This document shows, piece by piece, positions 35,797-46,106 of a DNA stretch of 64,000 nt. Location: NCBI RefSeq assembly GCF_022024175.1, contig NZ_CP091794.1, forward strand, positions 1,550,001 to 1,614,000. Direction: 5' to 3'. Made by a program: the position numbers and the translations under genes. Position 1 is the stretch's first letter; the number at the start of each line of letters is the position of its first letter. The stretch is from Prevotella communis (GTDB lineage: Bacteria > Bacteroidota > Bacteroidia > Bacteroidales > Bacteroidaceae). The notes below the pieces were generated by a model. It ran no database searches and had not been told where the DNA came from. It saw nothing but the letters and a program-made list of their open reading frames with translations.

Positions 35797-36507
35797 TTAG
35801 TGTTTCTGTCCCTTCTGACCATAGTAGGCATTGGGACCGTGTTTACGCATATAGTGCTTCTCAACCAACAGAGGGTTCATGGTGAGGTTGGGATTCACGC
35901 TGAGGGCTACGAAAGCCATCTTGGCGCACTGCTCCATCACCTTGGCGTTGTAAACGGCATTGTCGGGAGAAGTACCCCATGAGAACGGACCGTGGTTCTT
36001 CACGAGCACAGCAGGTGTGTGGTCGGGATTAATCTTACGGATGTTCAGGATCTCGTCTACGATGACATTACCGGTCTCCAACTCGTACTGCCCCTTCACC
36101 TCGGCCTCGGTCATATCGCGGGTGCAGGGGATATCCTTGTAGAAATAGTCGGCATGGGTGGTGCCGATATTGGGGATGTCCTTACCTGCCTGAGCGAAGG
36201 CTGTGGCATAGGTAGAGTGGGTGTGAACCACGCCCTGGATGTTGGGGAATGCCTTATAGAGAACAAGGTGGGTAGGGGTGTCGCTTGAGGGGTTGAGGTC
36301 GCCTTCAACAACCTTGCCGCTCTCGAGGTCGACAACAACCATATCCTCTGCCTTCATCTCGTCGTAGCTCACGCCACTGGGTTTGATGACAACGAGACCT
36401 TTCTCGCGGTCGATACCAGAGACATTGCCCCAGGTAAAGATAACGAGGCCCTGCTTCACCAGGTCCAGATTGGCCTTGAATACTTTCTGTTTCAGTTCTT
36501 CTAACAT
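35797..36507 (-). CDS. araD: L-ribulose-5-phosphate 4-epimerase
   Basis: 236 residues of the class II aldolase/epimerase fold. Visible motifs are [18 protein letters not shown], the zinc-binding [10 protein letters not shown] and a later His region (KNHGPFSWG). It interconverts L-ribulose-5-phosphate and D-xylulose-5-phosphate, feeding the pentose phosphate pathway. It starts 5 nt after the Nudix regulator stop. No L-ribulokinase gene lies in this cluster, so the kinase step must be encoded elsewhere. Confidence 0.93.
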   Translation of the reverse strand: MLEELKQKVFKANLDLVKQGLVIFTWGNVSGIDREKGLVVIKPSGVSYDEMKAEDMVVVDLESGKVVEGDLNPSSDTPTHLVLYKAFPNIQGVVHTHSTYATAFAQAGKDIPNIGTTHADYFYKDIPCTRDMTEAEVKGQYELETGNVIVDEILNIRKINPDHTPAVLVKNHGPFSWGTSPDNAVYNAKVMEQCAKMAFVALSVNPNLTMNPLLVEKHYMRKHGPNAYYGQKGQKH

Positions 36508-36512
36508 AGTGA

Positions 36513-37187
36513 TTATAATTTAAAATTAGAGTCTTCGTTGAACGCCTTATTATTAAAGCGGTATAAGGCGGCACCACGTTTCGATGATTTCTTATCAATC
36601 AGATTGGTCTTCTCGATGAAGTCCATTTCCTTGATACGCTTGCGGAAGTTGCGCTTGTCGACTTCCTCGCCAACCACAGCTTCATAAAGGGTTTGCAACT
36701 GCGTGAGGGTGAACAGCTGAGGCAGTAGACGGAAGCTGATAGGTGCCGTCTTGATCTTCTGACGCATGATGCGCAGAGCCTGGTCCACCATCAGGTTGTG
36801 GTCGGAATAGAGGGTGGGGATGCTATTGATGTCAATCCATTCCACACCGTGCTCCTTGCGCACCTTCTCGTCGTAGTCCTTCACGTTAATCAAGGCGTAG
36901 TACGCGATAGATATCACACGTTCTCCGGGGTCGCGATCTATACTACCAAAGGCGCCTACCTGACGCATGTACAGGTTGTCGAGGCCTGTGAGATCGCGAA
37001 GGGTGCGCTTAGCAGCTTCGTCGATGCTCTCGTCGGCAGAGACGAAGCCTCCGTAGAGGCTCCATTCTCCGCGTCCGGGATCCATCTGGCGACGGCCAAC
37101 GAGCACCTTCAGCTTCTTCTCGTCGAAACCGAAGATGATGACGTCGACCGACACCCAGACTTTCGAATATTCTTTATAATAGGTCAT
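36513..37187 (-). CDS. araR: Nudix-family (NrtR-like) arabinose regulator
   Basis: 224 residues from the ATG at 37187; a longer start at 37214 would run into the symporter gene. N-terminal Nudix-like domain (about 8-140; [24 protein letters not shown], in which the hydrolase Nudix box is degenerate) and a C-terminal winged helix (about 150-224). In Bacteroides a Nudix/NrtR-type AraR represses arabinose genes and responds to L-arabinose; position between transporter and araD supports the same role here. The degraded Nudix box suggests that it binds rather than hydrolyses its ligand. Confidence 0.85.
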   Translation of the reverse strand: MTYYKEYSKVWVSVDVIIFGFDEKKLKVLVGRRQMDPGRGEWSLYGGFVSADESIDEAAKRTLRDLTGLDNLYMRQVGAFGSIDRDPGERVISIAYYALINVKDYDEKVRKEHGVEWIDINSIPTLYSDHNLMVDQALRIMRQKIKTAPISFRLLPQLFTLTQLQTLYEAVVGEEVDKRNFRKRIKEMDFIEKTNLIDKKSSKRGAALYRFNNKAFNEDSNFKL

Positions 37188-37200
37188 AGCTAGTTTCTGA

Positions 37201-39147
37201 TTACCACAGGGCAATGTAAAGAATGGTTAAGATAATGATCACACCGAATGCACCGATGTTGAAAGTGCGGTCGGTCTGGAAGATCTTGAGGTCGATAGCT
37301 ACAAGTTTTGGATCCTGTACCTTGTCCAAAGCATTTGAACGGAGGTAGATACCGATGGTTGCAGTGATGGCTGCAAAGAAGATCATGGCACCCTCGAAGC
37401 CCAGCATGTGCATAGTCTCGTTGAAGAAACCACCGATGCAGAGAGCCAGTGAGATGGCTGCAACGATAAACATGACATGGCTCCAGAACAGCTGGGTCTT
37501 GACGGTGTGCTCGTCGAGTTCGTCAGCAGGTACAGACTTCTTGCTCTTCAGTGAAATCCATACGAAGAGGATAACCAGTGTGATGAACACAACACCTGAA
37601 CGTACGAGGAACGGCATGTCGGGGAAGGCAAACTTGTAGATGATAGAGAAGGCGAAGGTTCCGATGGCGCAGACAACGGCAGCTGTACCGCTGGCACGCT
37701 TCCACAACAGACCCAAGCCGAAGATAACTACTACACCAGGATATACGAAGGCTGAATACTCCTGGATGAACTGGAAGGCCTGGTCGATACCACCCATCAG
37801 GGGATATACGGCAATCAGGGCGATGATCAGAGCGCATACAGAGGTGAGACGTCCAACGGTAACCAACTTCTTCTCAGAGGCAGTCTTGTTGATGAACTGC
37901 TTGTAGATATCCATCGTGAAGAGGGTAGAGGTAGAGTTGAACATTGAAGCCAGTGAAGAGATAACGGCTGCGGCAAGAGCTGCGAATGACAGACCCTTGA
38001 CAACCGTAGGTGTGAAGTTACGGATCAGGAAGGGATATGCATCGTCTGAACGGCCGATAGAACCAGCCAGCGTAGCACGCAGGTCGGCACACTCAGGAGC
38101 GTTCATGATATAGAATGCACATACACCGGGGATACATACGATGAAGGGAATCAAAATCTTCAGGAAGGCAGCGAATACCATACCCTTCTTAGCCTCGTCG
38201 AGTGACTTGGCAGCCAGACCCTTCTGGATGATGTACTGGTTGAAACCCCAGTAACCCAGGTTGGTGAGCCACAGGGCACCGAAGATCAGCACGATACCAG
38301 GATTGGTGAAGAAGGGGTCGTCCTGAACCACAGGATAAGCCTCGGCATTACGCGTCACCACCAGGTTGAAGTGCGTATCTGCAGGATCCTGTGCCAGATA
38401 GTCCTTGATATGTACCAGTGTGTCCCAGGCACCACCGATACCCATCTCGCCACCGATGAATGAGAGGGCAGCATAGGCAGTAATCAGACCACCACCAACG
38501 AGGAAGGTCACCTGCATCACGTCGGTCCATGCCACAGAAGCCAGACCACCGTAGATAGAGTATACACCGGCAATGATAAACAGAGACAGGATGATGACCA
38601 TACGAACCTGGTCGATCTCCATGCCTGCTACCATGATGGTCATGTCGGTAGGCAAGCCCAGGATCTGCTGGATAGCCAGTGCACCGAGCCATGCTACTGA
38701 TGTGAGGTTAACGAATACATAGAGGAACAGCCACAGCAGGGAGAAGGCAAAGCCTACACCCCAGTTGTAGCGCTCGCGCAGGAACTGAGGAATGGTGAAA
38801 ATCTTCTTCTCAATCATCAGTGGGAGCAGGTACTTACCCACAACGAGCAGTGTGGCAGCAGCCATCAGCTCGTAGGCAGCGGGAGCGATACCAGATGCAA
38901 AGGCAGAACCCGACATACCGATGAACTGTTCTGCAGAGATATTTGCTGCAATCAGTGATGCACCGACAGCCCACCATGTCAGGGTGTTACCTGCCAGGAA
39001 GTAGTCGGTTGATGATTTCTCTTCGCCTTTCTTGGTACGTGACAGGAACAGTCCCATACCAACAAGGATGATGATGTAGATGACGAAGACCATGTAGTCC
39101 TGCCATGCGAAGCCATTGTTGCTTAACGCCTGAATAATCTTATCCAT
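37201..39147 (-). CDS. Sodium/solute symporter (SSS family), probable arabinose transporter
   Basis: 648 residues with about 14 membrane helices. SSS/SGLT features: the N-terminal DYMVFVIYIIILVGMGLFLSR helix, GSSLIAANISAEQFIG-type loop 1 (here GASLIAANISAEQFIGMSG) and LYVFVNLTSVAWLGALAI. It couples sugar uptake to sodium entry. It lies between aldose 1-epimerase and araR, in the operon order seen for arabinose uptake in Bacteroides, which makes L-arabinose the best substrate guess. Confidence 0.88.
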   Translation of the reverse strand: MDKIIQALSNNGFAWQDYMVFVIYIIILVGMGLFLSRTKKGEEKSSTDYFLAGNTLTWWAVGASLIAANISAEQFIGMSGSAFASGIAPAAYELMAAATLLVVGKYLLPLMIEKKIFTIPQFLRERYNWGVGFAFSLLWLFLYVFVNLTSVAWLGALAIQQILGLPTDMTIMVAGMEIDQVRMVIILSLFIIAGVYSIYGGLASVAWTDVMQVTFLVGGGLITAYAALSFIGGEMGIGGAWDTLVHIKDYLAQDPADTHFNLVVTRNAEAYPVVQDDPFFTNPGIVLIFGALWLTNLGYWGFNQYIIQKGLAAKSLDEAKKGMVFAAFLKILIPFIVCIPGVCAFYIMNAPECADLRATLAGSIGRSDDAYPFLIRNFTPTVVKGLSFAALAAAVISSLASMFNSTSTLFTMDIYKQFINKTASEKKLVTVGRLTSVCALIIALIAVYPLMGGIDQAFQFIQEYSAFVYPGVVVIFGLGLLWKRASGTAAVVCAIGTFAFSIIYKFAFPDMPFLVRSGVVFITLVILFVWISLKSKKSVPADELDEHTVKTQLFWSHVMFIVAAISLALCIGGFFNETMHMLGFEGAMIFFAAITATIGIYLRSNALDKVQDPKLVAIDLKIFQTDRTFNIGAFGVIIILTILYIALW

Positions 39148-39199
39148 TTGTTGAATGTGTTTTAATTTTTTTTGTTATTAATATGTATTGTTAGTTCTA

Positions 39200-40384
39200 T
39201 TATTTCACAGAGAACTTATAGGCAGCGTGGCTGTAGTACTTCTCGCCGGGGTTCAGCACGGGACTGGGCCATTCAGGATGGTTGGGGCTGTCGGGGTACT
39301 TCTGGCTCTCCAAGCATACAGAGATGTACTGAGGATAGTGCTTGCCATGCTTGCGAACCACGTTCTCCTCGCCCTGGATGCCCTGGAAGTTGCCAGTGTA
39401 AACCTGTACGCCTGGCTCGTTGGTGAACATCTCCATGAAGATGCCGGTCTTAGGACTGTAGAGCGTGGCTGCAACCTTTGTGTCATCACCCTTGGTGTTC
39501 AGACACCAGTTGTGGTCGTAACCGCCATTGGCATTAGCCACCTGGTCGTACTCACGATCCAGACCGTCGATGATAGCATGTTCGGTGCGGAGGTCCATCG
39601 TGGTACCCTCTACGGCACGAATCTCACCTGTAGGCATGTAAGAGTCGTCGGCCACGGTGAACGAGTCGGCATTCACGCTCAACCACTGGTTCAAACCACC
39701 TGCAGGCTCCTCGAAGTCACCAGAGAGGTTGTAGTAGTTGTGGTTGGTCTGATTGATGATGGTGGGTTTGTCGGTGGTAGCCTCCCAAGTGATGTCGAGG
39801 GTGTTGCCATTGACAATCTTATAAGTGGTAGTTGCCGTTACGGTGCCGGGGAATCCGTTCTCGCCGTCCTCAGCAACGATGGTCAGCTTCAATGTCTGGT
39901 CGTCAATCTGCTCGGCCTTGTAGATCTGGTTCATCCAACCCGTATCACCGCCGCCATGCAGACAGTGGTCACGTCCGTCGTGCTTGTCGTTCTGCTTCAG
40001 CTGGATGGTGTCGCCATTGAGGACGAAACGACCCATGTTGATGCGGTTGGCATAGCGGCCAACGCTTGAACCGTAGTCGGTGGTCTTCTCCATGTACTGG
40101 GCAATGTTGTCGAAGCCAAGTACTACGTCAACGAGCGAGTCGTTCTTGTCGGGTACCATCATAGACACGATACGAGCACCATAGTTGGTGATGCATACCT
40201 CCATGCCCTTGTCGCCCTTGAGGGTGTAAAGACGCACGGTGTCGCCATTGACAACAGTGTCAAACTTAGCAGGGTTAAGGCCCGATGCTGTTAACTCTAC
40301 AGGTGCTGTTTTGGGGTCACACGACATCATCGTGAGAGCCATGAGTGCACCAAATCCGAATAGTGAAGCCTTGAATGCTTTCAT
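39200..40384 (-). CDS. galM: Aldose 1-epimerase, lipoprotein form
   Basis: 394 residues. Lipobox TMMSC at the N-terminus places it outside the cytoplasm, unlike most GalM proteins. Galactose-mutarotase features: NYGARIVSMMVPDK, GRYANRINMGRF, HGGGDTGWM and NQTNHNYYNLSG with catalytic His, and EPGVQVYTGNF with the catalytic Glu. It interconverts alpha and beta anomers, presumably preparing arabinose for uptake by the adjacent symporter. First gene of the minus-strand operon; 52 nt separate it from the transporter. Confidence 0.93.
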   Translation of the reverse strand: MKAFKASLFGFGALMALTMMSCDPKTAPVELTASGLNPAKFDTVVNGDTVRLYTLKGDKGMEVCITNYGARIVSMMVPDKNDSLVDVVLGFDNIAQYMEKTTDYGSSVGRYANRINMGRFVLNGDTIQLKQNDKHDGRDHCLHGGGDTGWMNQIYKAEQIDDQTLKLTIVAEDGENGFPGTVTATTTYKIVNGNTLDITWEATTDKPTIINQTNHNYYNLSGDFEEPAGGLNQWLSVNADSFTVADDSYMPTGEIRAVEGTTMDLRTEHAIIDGLDREYDQVANANGGYDHNWCLNTKGDDTKVAATLYSPKTGIFMEMFTNEPGVQVYTGNFQGIQGEENVVRKHGKHYPQYISVCLESQKYPDSPNHPEWPSPVLNPGEKYYSHAAYKFSVK

Positions 40385-40438
40385 CGTTTTGTTGAATTAA
40401 AAAATTAAACTTTTAGTTATTGTTTCGAAATTTGGGTG

Positions 40439-40470
40439 TAAAGTTACAATATATTTTCTGAACCACCAAA
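40439..40470 (-). promoter_or_regulatory. Promoter of the arabinose operon
   Basis: Minus strand: TTTG (40470-40467), 20 nt, TAACTTTA (40446-40439). Spacing is ideal and the last -7 base deviates from TTTG, as expected for a regulated promoter. The leader to the galM start is about 50 nt. Confidence 0.6.
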
Positions 40471-40541
40471 CATATTGGCGTGATTTTTTGTTGACAAGTC
40501 CTTTTTTTACAGATTTTCATACGTATTTGAAAAAAAAGACG

Positions 40542-40549
40542 TACCTTTG
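40542..40549 (+). promoter_or_regulatory. Promoter -7 box of the DMP19-smpB-metH operon
   Basis: TACCTTTG followed by C. The first ATG (40556) is only 6 nt after the box, so the transcript may be leaderless. Confidence 0.7.
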
Positions 40550-40555
40550 CACTCT

Positions 40556-41062
40556 ATGAAACAGATTATTGTAAAAGACGCGGATTTAAGTAAAGCAGCA
40601 ATGGAGGGCATGGATGCCTTCCTGCAAGTCTTTATTGATGCACTGAGAGAGGCCGTGGGAGGAGAGCCTACTGCGGAGAGTCTGCAGGAGTTGAATGCTG
40701 ACCAGGTGACGCTGCTCTGTTGGGACACCCTTCACCAGGAAGTGATGGATGGCGGCTTCGTGCAACTGATCCATAACGGTTACGGTCCTTTTATCTTCAA
40801 GAACCCCTTCGCCAAGGCGCTGAATAAGATGTGGGGCATGCGCGACCTGTCGAAGATGCTGTATGAAGTGCACACGTTGTGGCTGGAGCATCGCGAGGCC
40901 CTGGAGGCTGAGTGTACCGATGAGGAGTTCATGGCGCTGTTTGAACAGCATCCGCAGTTTGATGATTATGACGATATGTTCATCGAGAACGAAGAGCGAT
41001 GGACGGATGAGATTGCCCACTATGTGGACAGGAATATAGAGAAATTTGCTGTAGTAGAATGA
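40556..41062 (+). CDS. DMP19 family protein (DUF4375-like)
   Basis: 168 residues starting at [15 protein letters not shown] six codons' distance upstream lies inside the promoter and is rejected. The [25 protein letters not shown] stretch and the following FxNPFAKAL are typical of DMP19 family proteins, acidic helical proteins seen in several Bacteroidetes and proteobacteria with no settled function. The stop overlaps the smpB start by 4 nt. Because the -7 box ends 6 nt before the ATG, translation probably begins on a leader of zero to two bases. Confidence 0.75.
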   Translation: MKQIIVKDADLSKAAMEGMDAFLQVFIDALREAVGGEPTAESLQELNADQVTLLCWDTLHQEVMDGGFVQLIHNGYGPFIFKNPFAKALNKMWGMRDLSKMLYEVHTLWLEHREALEAECTDEEFMALFEQHPQFDDYDDMFIENEERWTDEIAHYVDRNIEKFAVVE

Positions 41063-41541
41063 ATAAACAACAAGAGGAACTCCGTAAGAAGAGTCCTGTA
41101 CAGATAAAGAACCGCAAGGCCTCATTCGAGTATTTCTTCATTGAGGAATTTACGGCGGGCATTGTGCTTACCGGTACCGAAATCAAGTCGATCAGGGCTG
41201 GTAAGGCAAGTCTCGTGGATACTTATTGCACCATCATCCATGGTGAGATGTGGGTGAAGGGCATGTCGATAAGTCCTTATTTCTATGGTTCTTATAATAA
41301 TCACGAACAGAAGCGTGACCGTAAGTTGCTGCTGACCAGGCGTGAGATAGCCCGACTGGAGAGTGCTACGAAACAGACTGGATACACCATCGTACCAACA
41401 CTCGTGTTTATCGACGAGAACGGCAGGGCTAAGATGGACCTCGCTCTTTGTAAAGGTAAAAAGGCTTTTGATAAGCGTCAGACGCTGAAGGAAAAAGAAG
41501 ACCGCCGCGAGATGGATCGCGCCATGAAGGTTTACAAATGA
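41059..41541 (+). CDS. smpB: SsrA-binding protein SmpB
   Basis: 160 residues. SmpB rescues stalled ribosomes together with tmRNA. Motifs: [33 protein letters not shown] and the basic C-terminal tail ([20 protein letters not shown]) that enters the mRNA channel. Overlaps of 4 nt on both sides tie it to the DMP19 and metH genes. The tmRNA gene is not in the window. Confidence 0.95.
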   Translation: MNKQQEELRKKSPVQIKNRKASFEYFFIEEFTAGIVLTGTEIKSIRAGKASLVDTYCTIIHGEMWVKGMSISPYFYGSYNNHEQKRDRKLLLTRREIARLESATKQTGYTIVPTLVFIDENGRAKMDLALCKGKKAFDKRQTLKEKEDRREMDRAMKVYK

Positions 41542-44252
41542 TACAACAGGAAATAACTAAACGCATCCTGATTCTCGACGGAGCCATGGGCTCTGTCATT
41601 CAGGAGTATGGACTTGATGAAAAAGACTTCCGTGGAGACCGTTTTCAGGATCTGCTAGGACTGATTAAGGGTAACAATGATATCCTGAATCTGACGCGTC
41701 CTGACGTGATTGGTGATATCTATGAAAGGTATCTGAAAGCTGGTGCCGACATTATTTCAACCAACACTTTCAATGCACAACGTATCTCACAGAGTGACTA
41801 CGGGTTATGCGATTTTGTTAGAGAAATAAATGAAACCAGTGCACGACTCGCCAAGAAGGCGGCAGAGAAGTATTCCACACCAGGAAAACCCCGCTTTGTT
41901 GCAGGTTCTGTAGGACCTATGAACAAGACTTGTTCGATGTCGCCCGACGTGTCGAACCCGGCCTATCGTGAGCTGACTTACGACCAGGCTCTGGAGGCCT
42001 ATATGGAGCAGATTGGCGGACTGGTAGACGGTGGTGCGGATGTCATCCTGATTGAGACGGTTTTTGACACGCTCAATGCCAAGGCTGCCATCGATGCGGC
42101 CGTGAGGGTCATTGACGGTCGTGACATTCCCATCATGGTGAGTGTGACGATCAGTGACGCTGCCGGACGAACGCTGAGTGGACAGACCTTGGATGCTTTC
42201 CTGGCGAGTGTGTCGTCATATCCTATTTTCAGTATTGGCCTGAACTGTTCGTTTGGTGCGCGTCAGATGAAGCCTTATCTCAAGGAACTGAGTCGTCGTG
42301 CACCTTATTATATTAGTTGTCATCCGAATGCCGGCTTGCCCAACTCGCTGGGCCTCTATGACGAGACGCCGGAGACGATGGCCCCGCAGATTGCCGAGTT
42401 TATCGATGAGAAACTCGTAAATATCGTGGGTGGCTGCTGTGGTACCACACCTGCCTTCATTGAGAAATATGCACCGTTGGTGGTGGGTAAGGAGCCCCAT
42501 CAGCCTGTGGAGAAACCGACGTCTCTATGGCTGTCGGGCCTGGAACTCCTGAATACCGGCGAGGCTACGTTCGTCAATGTGGGCGAACGCTGTAACGTGG
42601 CCGGTTCCCGTAAGTTCTTGCGACTGATTAAGGAGAAGAGCTACGAGGAGGCTTTGCAGATAGCACGCAAACAGGTGGAGGATGGTGCCATGGTCATCGA
42701 TGTCAATATGGATGACGGACTGCTGGATGCGAAGGCAGAGATGGTGCATTTCCTGAACCTGATAGCTTCTGAGCCTGATATTGCCCGTGTGCCTGTGATG
42801 ATTGACTCCAGTAAGTGGGATGTGATTATGGCTGGCCTGAAGTGTGTGCAGGGCAAGAGCATCGTGAACTCCATCTCCCTGAAAGAGGGTGAGGAGGTGT
42901 TCCTGAGTCATGCACGCGACGTGAAGAGCATGGGTGCTGCCGTGGTGGTGATGTGCTTCGACGAACAGGGACAGGCTACCTCGTATGAGCGCAGGATTGA
43001 AATAGCAGAAAGGGCCTACCGACTGTTGGTTGACAAGGTGGGTTTCCTGCCTCAGGATATCATCTTCGACCCCAACGTGCTGGCTATTGCTACGGGTATG
43101 GAGGAGCATAATGCCTATGCGCTGGATTTTATCCGTGCTACGGAGTGGATTCATCAGAATCTGCCTGGAGCGCATGTCAGCGGCGGCGTCAGCAACCTGT
43201 CGTTCTCGTTCCGTGGCAACAACTACCTACGTGAGTCCATGCATGCCGTGTTCTTGTATCATGCCATACAGGTCGGTATGGACTTTGGTATCGTAAACCC
43301 TTCGGCCAAGGTGACTTACGATGACATCCCGCAAGATCACCTGACATTGATAGAGGATGTGGTGCTGAACAGGCATCCGGAGTCGGCGGAGCAACTGATG
43401 GAGCTGACGGGGGAGACGGGGAATACTAGTGAAACTAGTCAGACAAGTTCAACTAGTGCTAGCCTGAACCTCGAAGAGCGTCTTCAGGAGGCACTTATCA
43501 AGGGCAACGGCGAACATCTGGATGATGACCTGAAGGAGGCATTGGCGAAGTATCCGCGTGCCGTCGATATCATTGAGGGGCCTTTGATGGCTGGCATGAA
43601 CGAGGTGGGACGCCGCTTCGGAGAAGGAAAGATGTTCCTGCCGCAGGTGGTGAAGACGGCTCGTACGATGAAGCGTGCGGTGGAGATCCTGCAGCCGTTT
43701 ATTGACTCTGGAAAAACGGAAGGGACGGGAACAACCGGGAATCAGAGGAAGGTGCTTTTGGCTACCGTCAAGGGCGACGTTCATGATATTGGTAAGAATA
43801 TCGTGGGGGTTATCATGGCTTGTAATGGTTACGAGGTGATTGACCTTGGCGTGATGGTGCCTGCCGACCAGATAGTGGCCCGTGCCAAGGAGGAACATGT
43901 GGATATGATTGGTCTCTCGGGATTGATCACGCCCAGTCTGGAAGAGATGGTCAATGTGGCCAGCGAACTGAAGAAGGCCGGACTGGATATACCCATCATG
44001 ATTGGTGGTGCTACGACCAGCGAACTGCATGTGGCACTGAAGATTGCGCCGGTATATGGCGGTCCGGTGGTATGGCTGAAGGATGCCTCACAGAATCCCC
44101 TGGTGGCTCAGCGACTGATGGCGGATGCAGAGGGGTATAACGAGGAACTGAACAGAACTTATGCGCACCTGCGCGAACAATATATTCAAGAACAGCAGCA
44201 ACTGCTCTCGCTCGACGAGGCACGTCGCCGCAAAACCAAACTATTCGAATGA
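41538..44252 (+). CDS. metH: Cobalamin-dependent methionine synthase, without reactivation domain
   Basis: 904 residues. Domains: homocysteine S-methyltransferase (about 1-315) with zinc ligands Cys237, Cys300 and Cys301; pterin-binding domain (about 335-600); cobalamin cap (about 640-730); B12-binding domain (about 740-880) with D747-x-His749-x-x-G. The protein stops where the C-terminal AdoMet-binding reactivation domain of the roughly 1220-residue E. coli enzyme would start, so oxidised cobalamin must be rescued by a separate protein. The linker before the cap (about 632-642) is a Thr/Ser run encoded by ACTAGT-type repeats. Overlaps both neighbours by 4 nt. Confidence 0.93.
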   Translation: MIQQEITKRILILDGAMGSVIQEYGLDEKDFRGDRFQDLLGLIKGNNDILNLTRPDVIGDIYERYLKAGADIISTNTFNAQRISQSDYGLCDFVREINETSARLAKKAAEKYSTPGKPRFVAGSVGPMNKTCSMSPDVSNPAYRELTYDQALEAYMEQIGGLVDGGADVILIETVFDTLNAKAAIDAAVRVIDGRDIPIMVSVTISDAAGRTLSGQTLDAFLASVSSYPIFSIGLNCSFGARQMKPYLKELSRRAPYYISCHPNAGLPNSLGLYDETPETMAPQIAEFIDEKLVNIVGGCCGTTPAFIEKYAPLVVGKEPHQPVEKPTSLWLSGLELLNTGEATFVNVGERCNVAGSRKFLRLIKEKSYEEALQIARKQVEDGAMVIDVNMDDGLLDAKAEMVHFLNLIASEPDIARVPVMIDSSKWDVIMAGLKCVQGKSIVNSISLKEGEEVFLSHARDVKSMGAAVVVMCFDEQGQATSYERRIEIAERAYRLLVDKVGFLPQDIIFDPNVLAIATGMEEHNAYALDFIRATEWIHQNLPGAHVSGGVSNLSFSFRGNNYLRESMHAVFLYHAIQVGMDFGIVNPSAKVTYDDIPQDHLTLIEDVVLNRHPESAEQLMELTGETGNTSETSQTSSTSASLNLEERLQEALIKGNGEHLDDDLKEALAKYPRAVDIIEGPLMAGMNEVGRRFGEGKMFLPQVVKTARTMKRAVEILQPFIDSGKTEGTGTTGNQRKVLLATVKGDVHDIGKNIVGVIMACNGYEVIDLGVMVPADQIVARAKEEHVDMIGLSGLITPSLEEMVNVASELKKAGLDIPIMIGGATTSELHVALKIAPVYGGPVVWLKDASQNPLVAQRLMADAEGYNEELNRTYAHLREQYIQEQQQLLSLDEARRRKTKLFE
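43423..43462. repeat. ACTAGT-type repeat tract inside metH
   Basis: Three ACTAGT hexamers plus related ACAAGT and GCTAGC units within 40 bases. Read in frame it gives a Thr/Ser/Glu linker between the pterin and cap domains. Confidence 0.5.
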
Positions 44253-45730
44253 AAAAACTACTTGTCTTTCTATTGGCTTTCTTGGCCATCAATGTAAGTG
44301 CCCAGAAAAAACGTGAGTTTCGTGGTGCTTGGATCCAGTGCGTGAACGGACAGTTCCAGGGCATGGGAACGCAGAAGATGCAGCAGACCCTGACGTATCA
44401 GTTGGATGAGCTCCAGAAGGATGGCGTCAATGCGATTATCTTCCAGGTGCGTCCGGAGTGTGATGCACTCTATCAGAGCAGTATCGAACCCTGGAGCCGT
44501 TTCCTGACAGGTCAGCAGGGTAAGGCACCATCACCTTATTGGGATCCCTTGCAGTGGATGATTGAACAGTGTCATCAGCGTGGCATGGAGCTGCATGCGT
44601 GGATCAATCCTTATCGTGCGAAGACAAAGGGTACAACGGCACTGGCTACCACTCATGTGGCTATTCAGCATCCTGAGAGATGTTTTGACTACGACGGACT
44701 GAAGATATTGAATCCTGGTATTCCTGAGAACCGTGACTATATCTGTGAGGTGGCCAAGGATATCGTGGCCCGTTACGATGTGGATGGTATTCATATGGAT
44801 GACTATTTCTATCCTTATCCTGCAGCAGGACAGATTATTCCTGATGATGCGCAGTATCGTCTTCATAGTAATGGCATCAAGGATCGTGGCGACTGGCGCA
44901 GGTATAACGTAGACCTGTTTATCAAGCAGTTCTATGAGACGGTACATGCCGTGAAGCCTTGGGTAAAGGTGGGTATCTCTCCTTTTGGTATCTACCGTAA
45001 CAAGAAGAATGCTGCTATCGGCAGTAATACCAACGGCTTGCAGAACTATGATGACTTGTATGCTGATGTGCTGATGTGGGTGAATAATGGCTGGCTTGAC
45101 TATTGTGTGCCTCAGATTTACTGGGAGATTGGCAATAAGGCTGCCGATTACGAGACGCTGATCCGTTGGTGGAACCAGTACGCTGGCGCCCGTCCATTGT
45201 TTATCGGTGAGGATATCGAGCGTACGGTGAAGAACAAGGACCTGCAGAATCCCAACCAGCATCAGCAGGCGGCCAAGCATCGTCTGACCCAGCAGATGCA
45301 GAATGTGAAGGGTACCGTGCTCTGGTATGCCAAGGCTGCTGTGGATAATACGGGCAACTATGGTACGATGCTGCGTCAGAACTACTGGCGTCATCCTGCC
45401 TTGCAGCCTGAGATGTCGTTTATTGATAAAGTAAAGCCAGGGAAGCCCCGTAAGGTGAAGCCCGTATGGACCAGCGATGGCTATATCCTGTTCTGGACTG
45501 CTCCAAAGAGTAAGAAATGGAATGACGAAGCCACGAAATATGTGGTCTATCGTTTTGCAAAGGGTGAGAAGGTGAATGTTGAGGATCCTTCAAAGATTGT
45601 GACAATCACGTCGAACACCTTCTATAAACTCCCATATACGGATGGACGCACGAAGTATTATTATGTAGTGACAGCCCTGAACCGTTTGCAGAATGAGAGT
45701 AAACCCGCCAAGAAATCGGTGAAGCTCTAA
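44249..45730 (+). CDS. GH10-like glycoside hydrolase (GHL10/YngK-type), secreted
   Basis: 493 residues with a signal peptide ending VSAQ. The N-terminal two thirds match the GHL10 (DUF187) family: REFRGAWIQCVNG at the start, VNAIIFQVRPECDALY, HAWINPYRAKTKGT and VDGIHMDDYFYPYP, where the conserved acidic residues may be catalytic. A fibronectin-type III-like segment (about 395-493) closes the protein. The substrate is unknown; related proteins are thought to act on cell-envelope glycans. It overlaps metH by 4 nt although the functions look unrelated. Confidence 0.82.
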   Translation: MKKLLVFLLAFLAINVSAQKKREFRGAWIQCVNGQFQGMGTQKMQQTLTYQLDELQKDGVNAIIFQVRPECDALYQSSIEPWSRFLTGQQGKAPSPYWDPLQWMIEQCHQRGMELHAWINPYRAKTKGTTALATTHVAIQHPERCFDYDGLKILNPGIPENRDYICEVAKDIVARYDVDGIHMDDYFYPYPAAGQIIPDDAQYRLHSNGIKDRGDWRRYNVDLFIKQFYETVHAVKPWVKVGISPFGIYRNKKNAAIGSNTNGLQNYDDLYADVLMWVNNGWLDYCVPQIYWEIGNKAADYETLIRWWNQYAGARPLFIGEDIERTVKNKDLQNPNQHQQAAKHRLTQQMQNVKGTVLWYAKAAVDNTGNYGTMLRQNYWRHPALQPEMSFIDKVKPGKPRKVKPVWTSDGYILFWTAPKSKKWNDEATKYVVYRFAKGEKVNVEDPSKIVTITSNTFYKLPYTDGRTKYYYVVTALNRLQNESKPAKKSVKL

Positions 45731-45762
45731 GGGAAATCCCCTGGTACAGATAAAGCAGAAGC

Positions 45763-45785
45763 CCTGTCTCGAAAGACAGGGCTCT
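45763..45785. terminator. Bidirectional terminator between the GHL10 gene and rpmA
   Basis: AGCCCTGTCT-CGAA-AGACAGGGCT with moderately T-rich flanks on both strands. Confidence 0.75.
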
Positions 45786-45825
45786 GTTGTTTGTTTGGAA
45801 TAAGTGTTTTTGTTTGTAAGTTGTG

Positions 45826-46092
45826 TTATGCTTCAGCAGCTTCGGGTATTACTGAAACGATGCTCTTGTTGAACTTACCCTTGTGGAAGTTCACTGTGCC
45901 ATCAATGAGGGCATAGAGGGTATCGTCTTTACCAATAGCAACACCGTTACCGGGGTTGTGCTTTGTACCACGCTGACGAACGATGATGTTGCCGGCGATA
46001 CACTTCTGGCCACCCCAGATTTTCACACCAAGTCGCTGAGCTGCACTTTCGCGGCCGTTCTTAGAACTACCTACACCTTTCTTATGTGCCAT
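45826..46092 (-). CDS. rpmA: 50S ribosomal protein L27
   Basis: 88 residues; opens with [24 protein letters not shown], the conserved L27 N-terminus that reaches the peptidyl transferase centre. There is no N-terminal extension of the kind cleaved in Firmicutes. It follows rplU by 14 nt. Confidence 0.97.
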   Translation of the reverse strand: MAHKKGVGSSKNGRESAAQRLGVKIWGGQKCIAGNIIVRQRGTKHNPGNGVAIGKDDTLYALIDGTVNFHKGKFNKSIVSVIPEAAEA

Positions 46093-46106
46093 ACTGCTGT
46101 TCCTCC

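Noticed and set aside
36513..37187. Active Nudix hydrolase
   Set aside because: The Nudix box lacks the usual Glu pattern (R-E-x-x-E-E is replaced), and a winged helix follows, so a regulator is the better reading.
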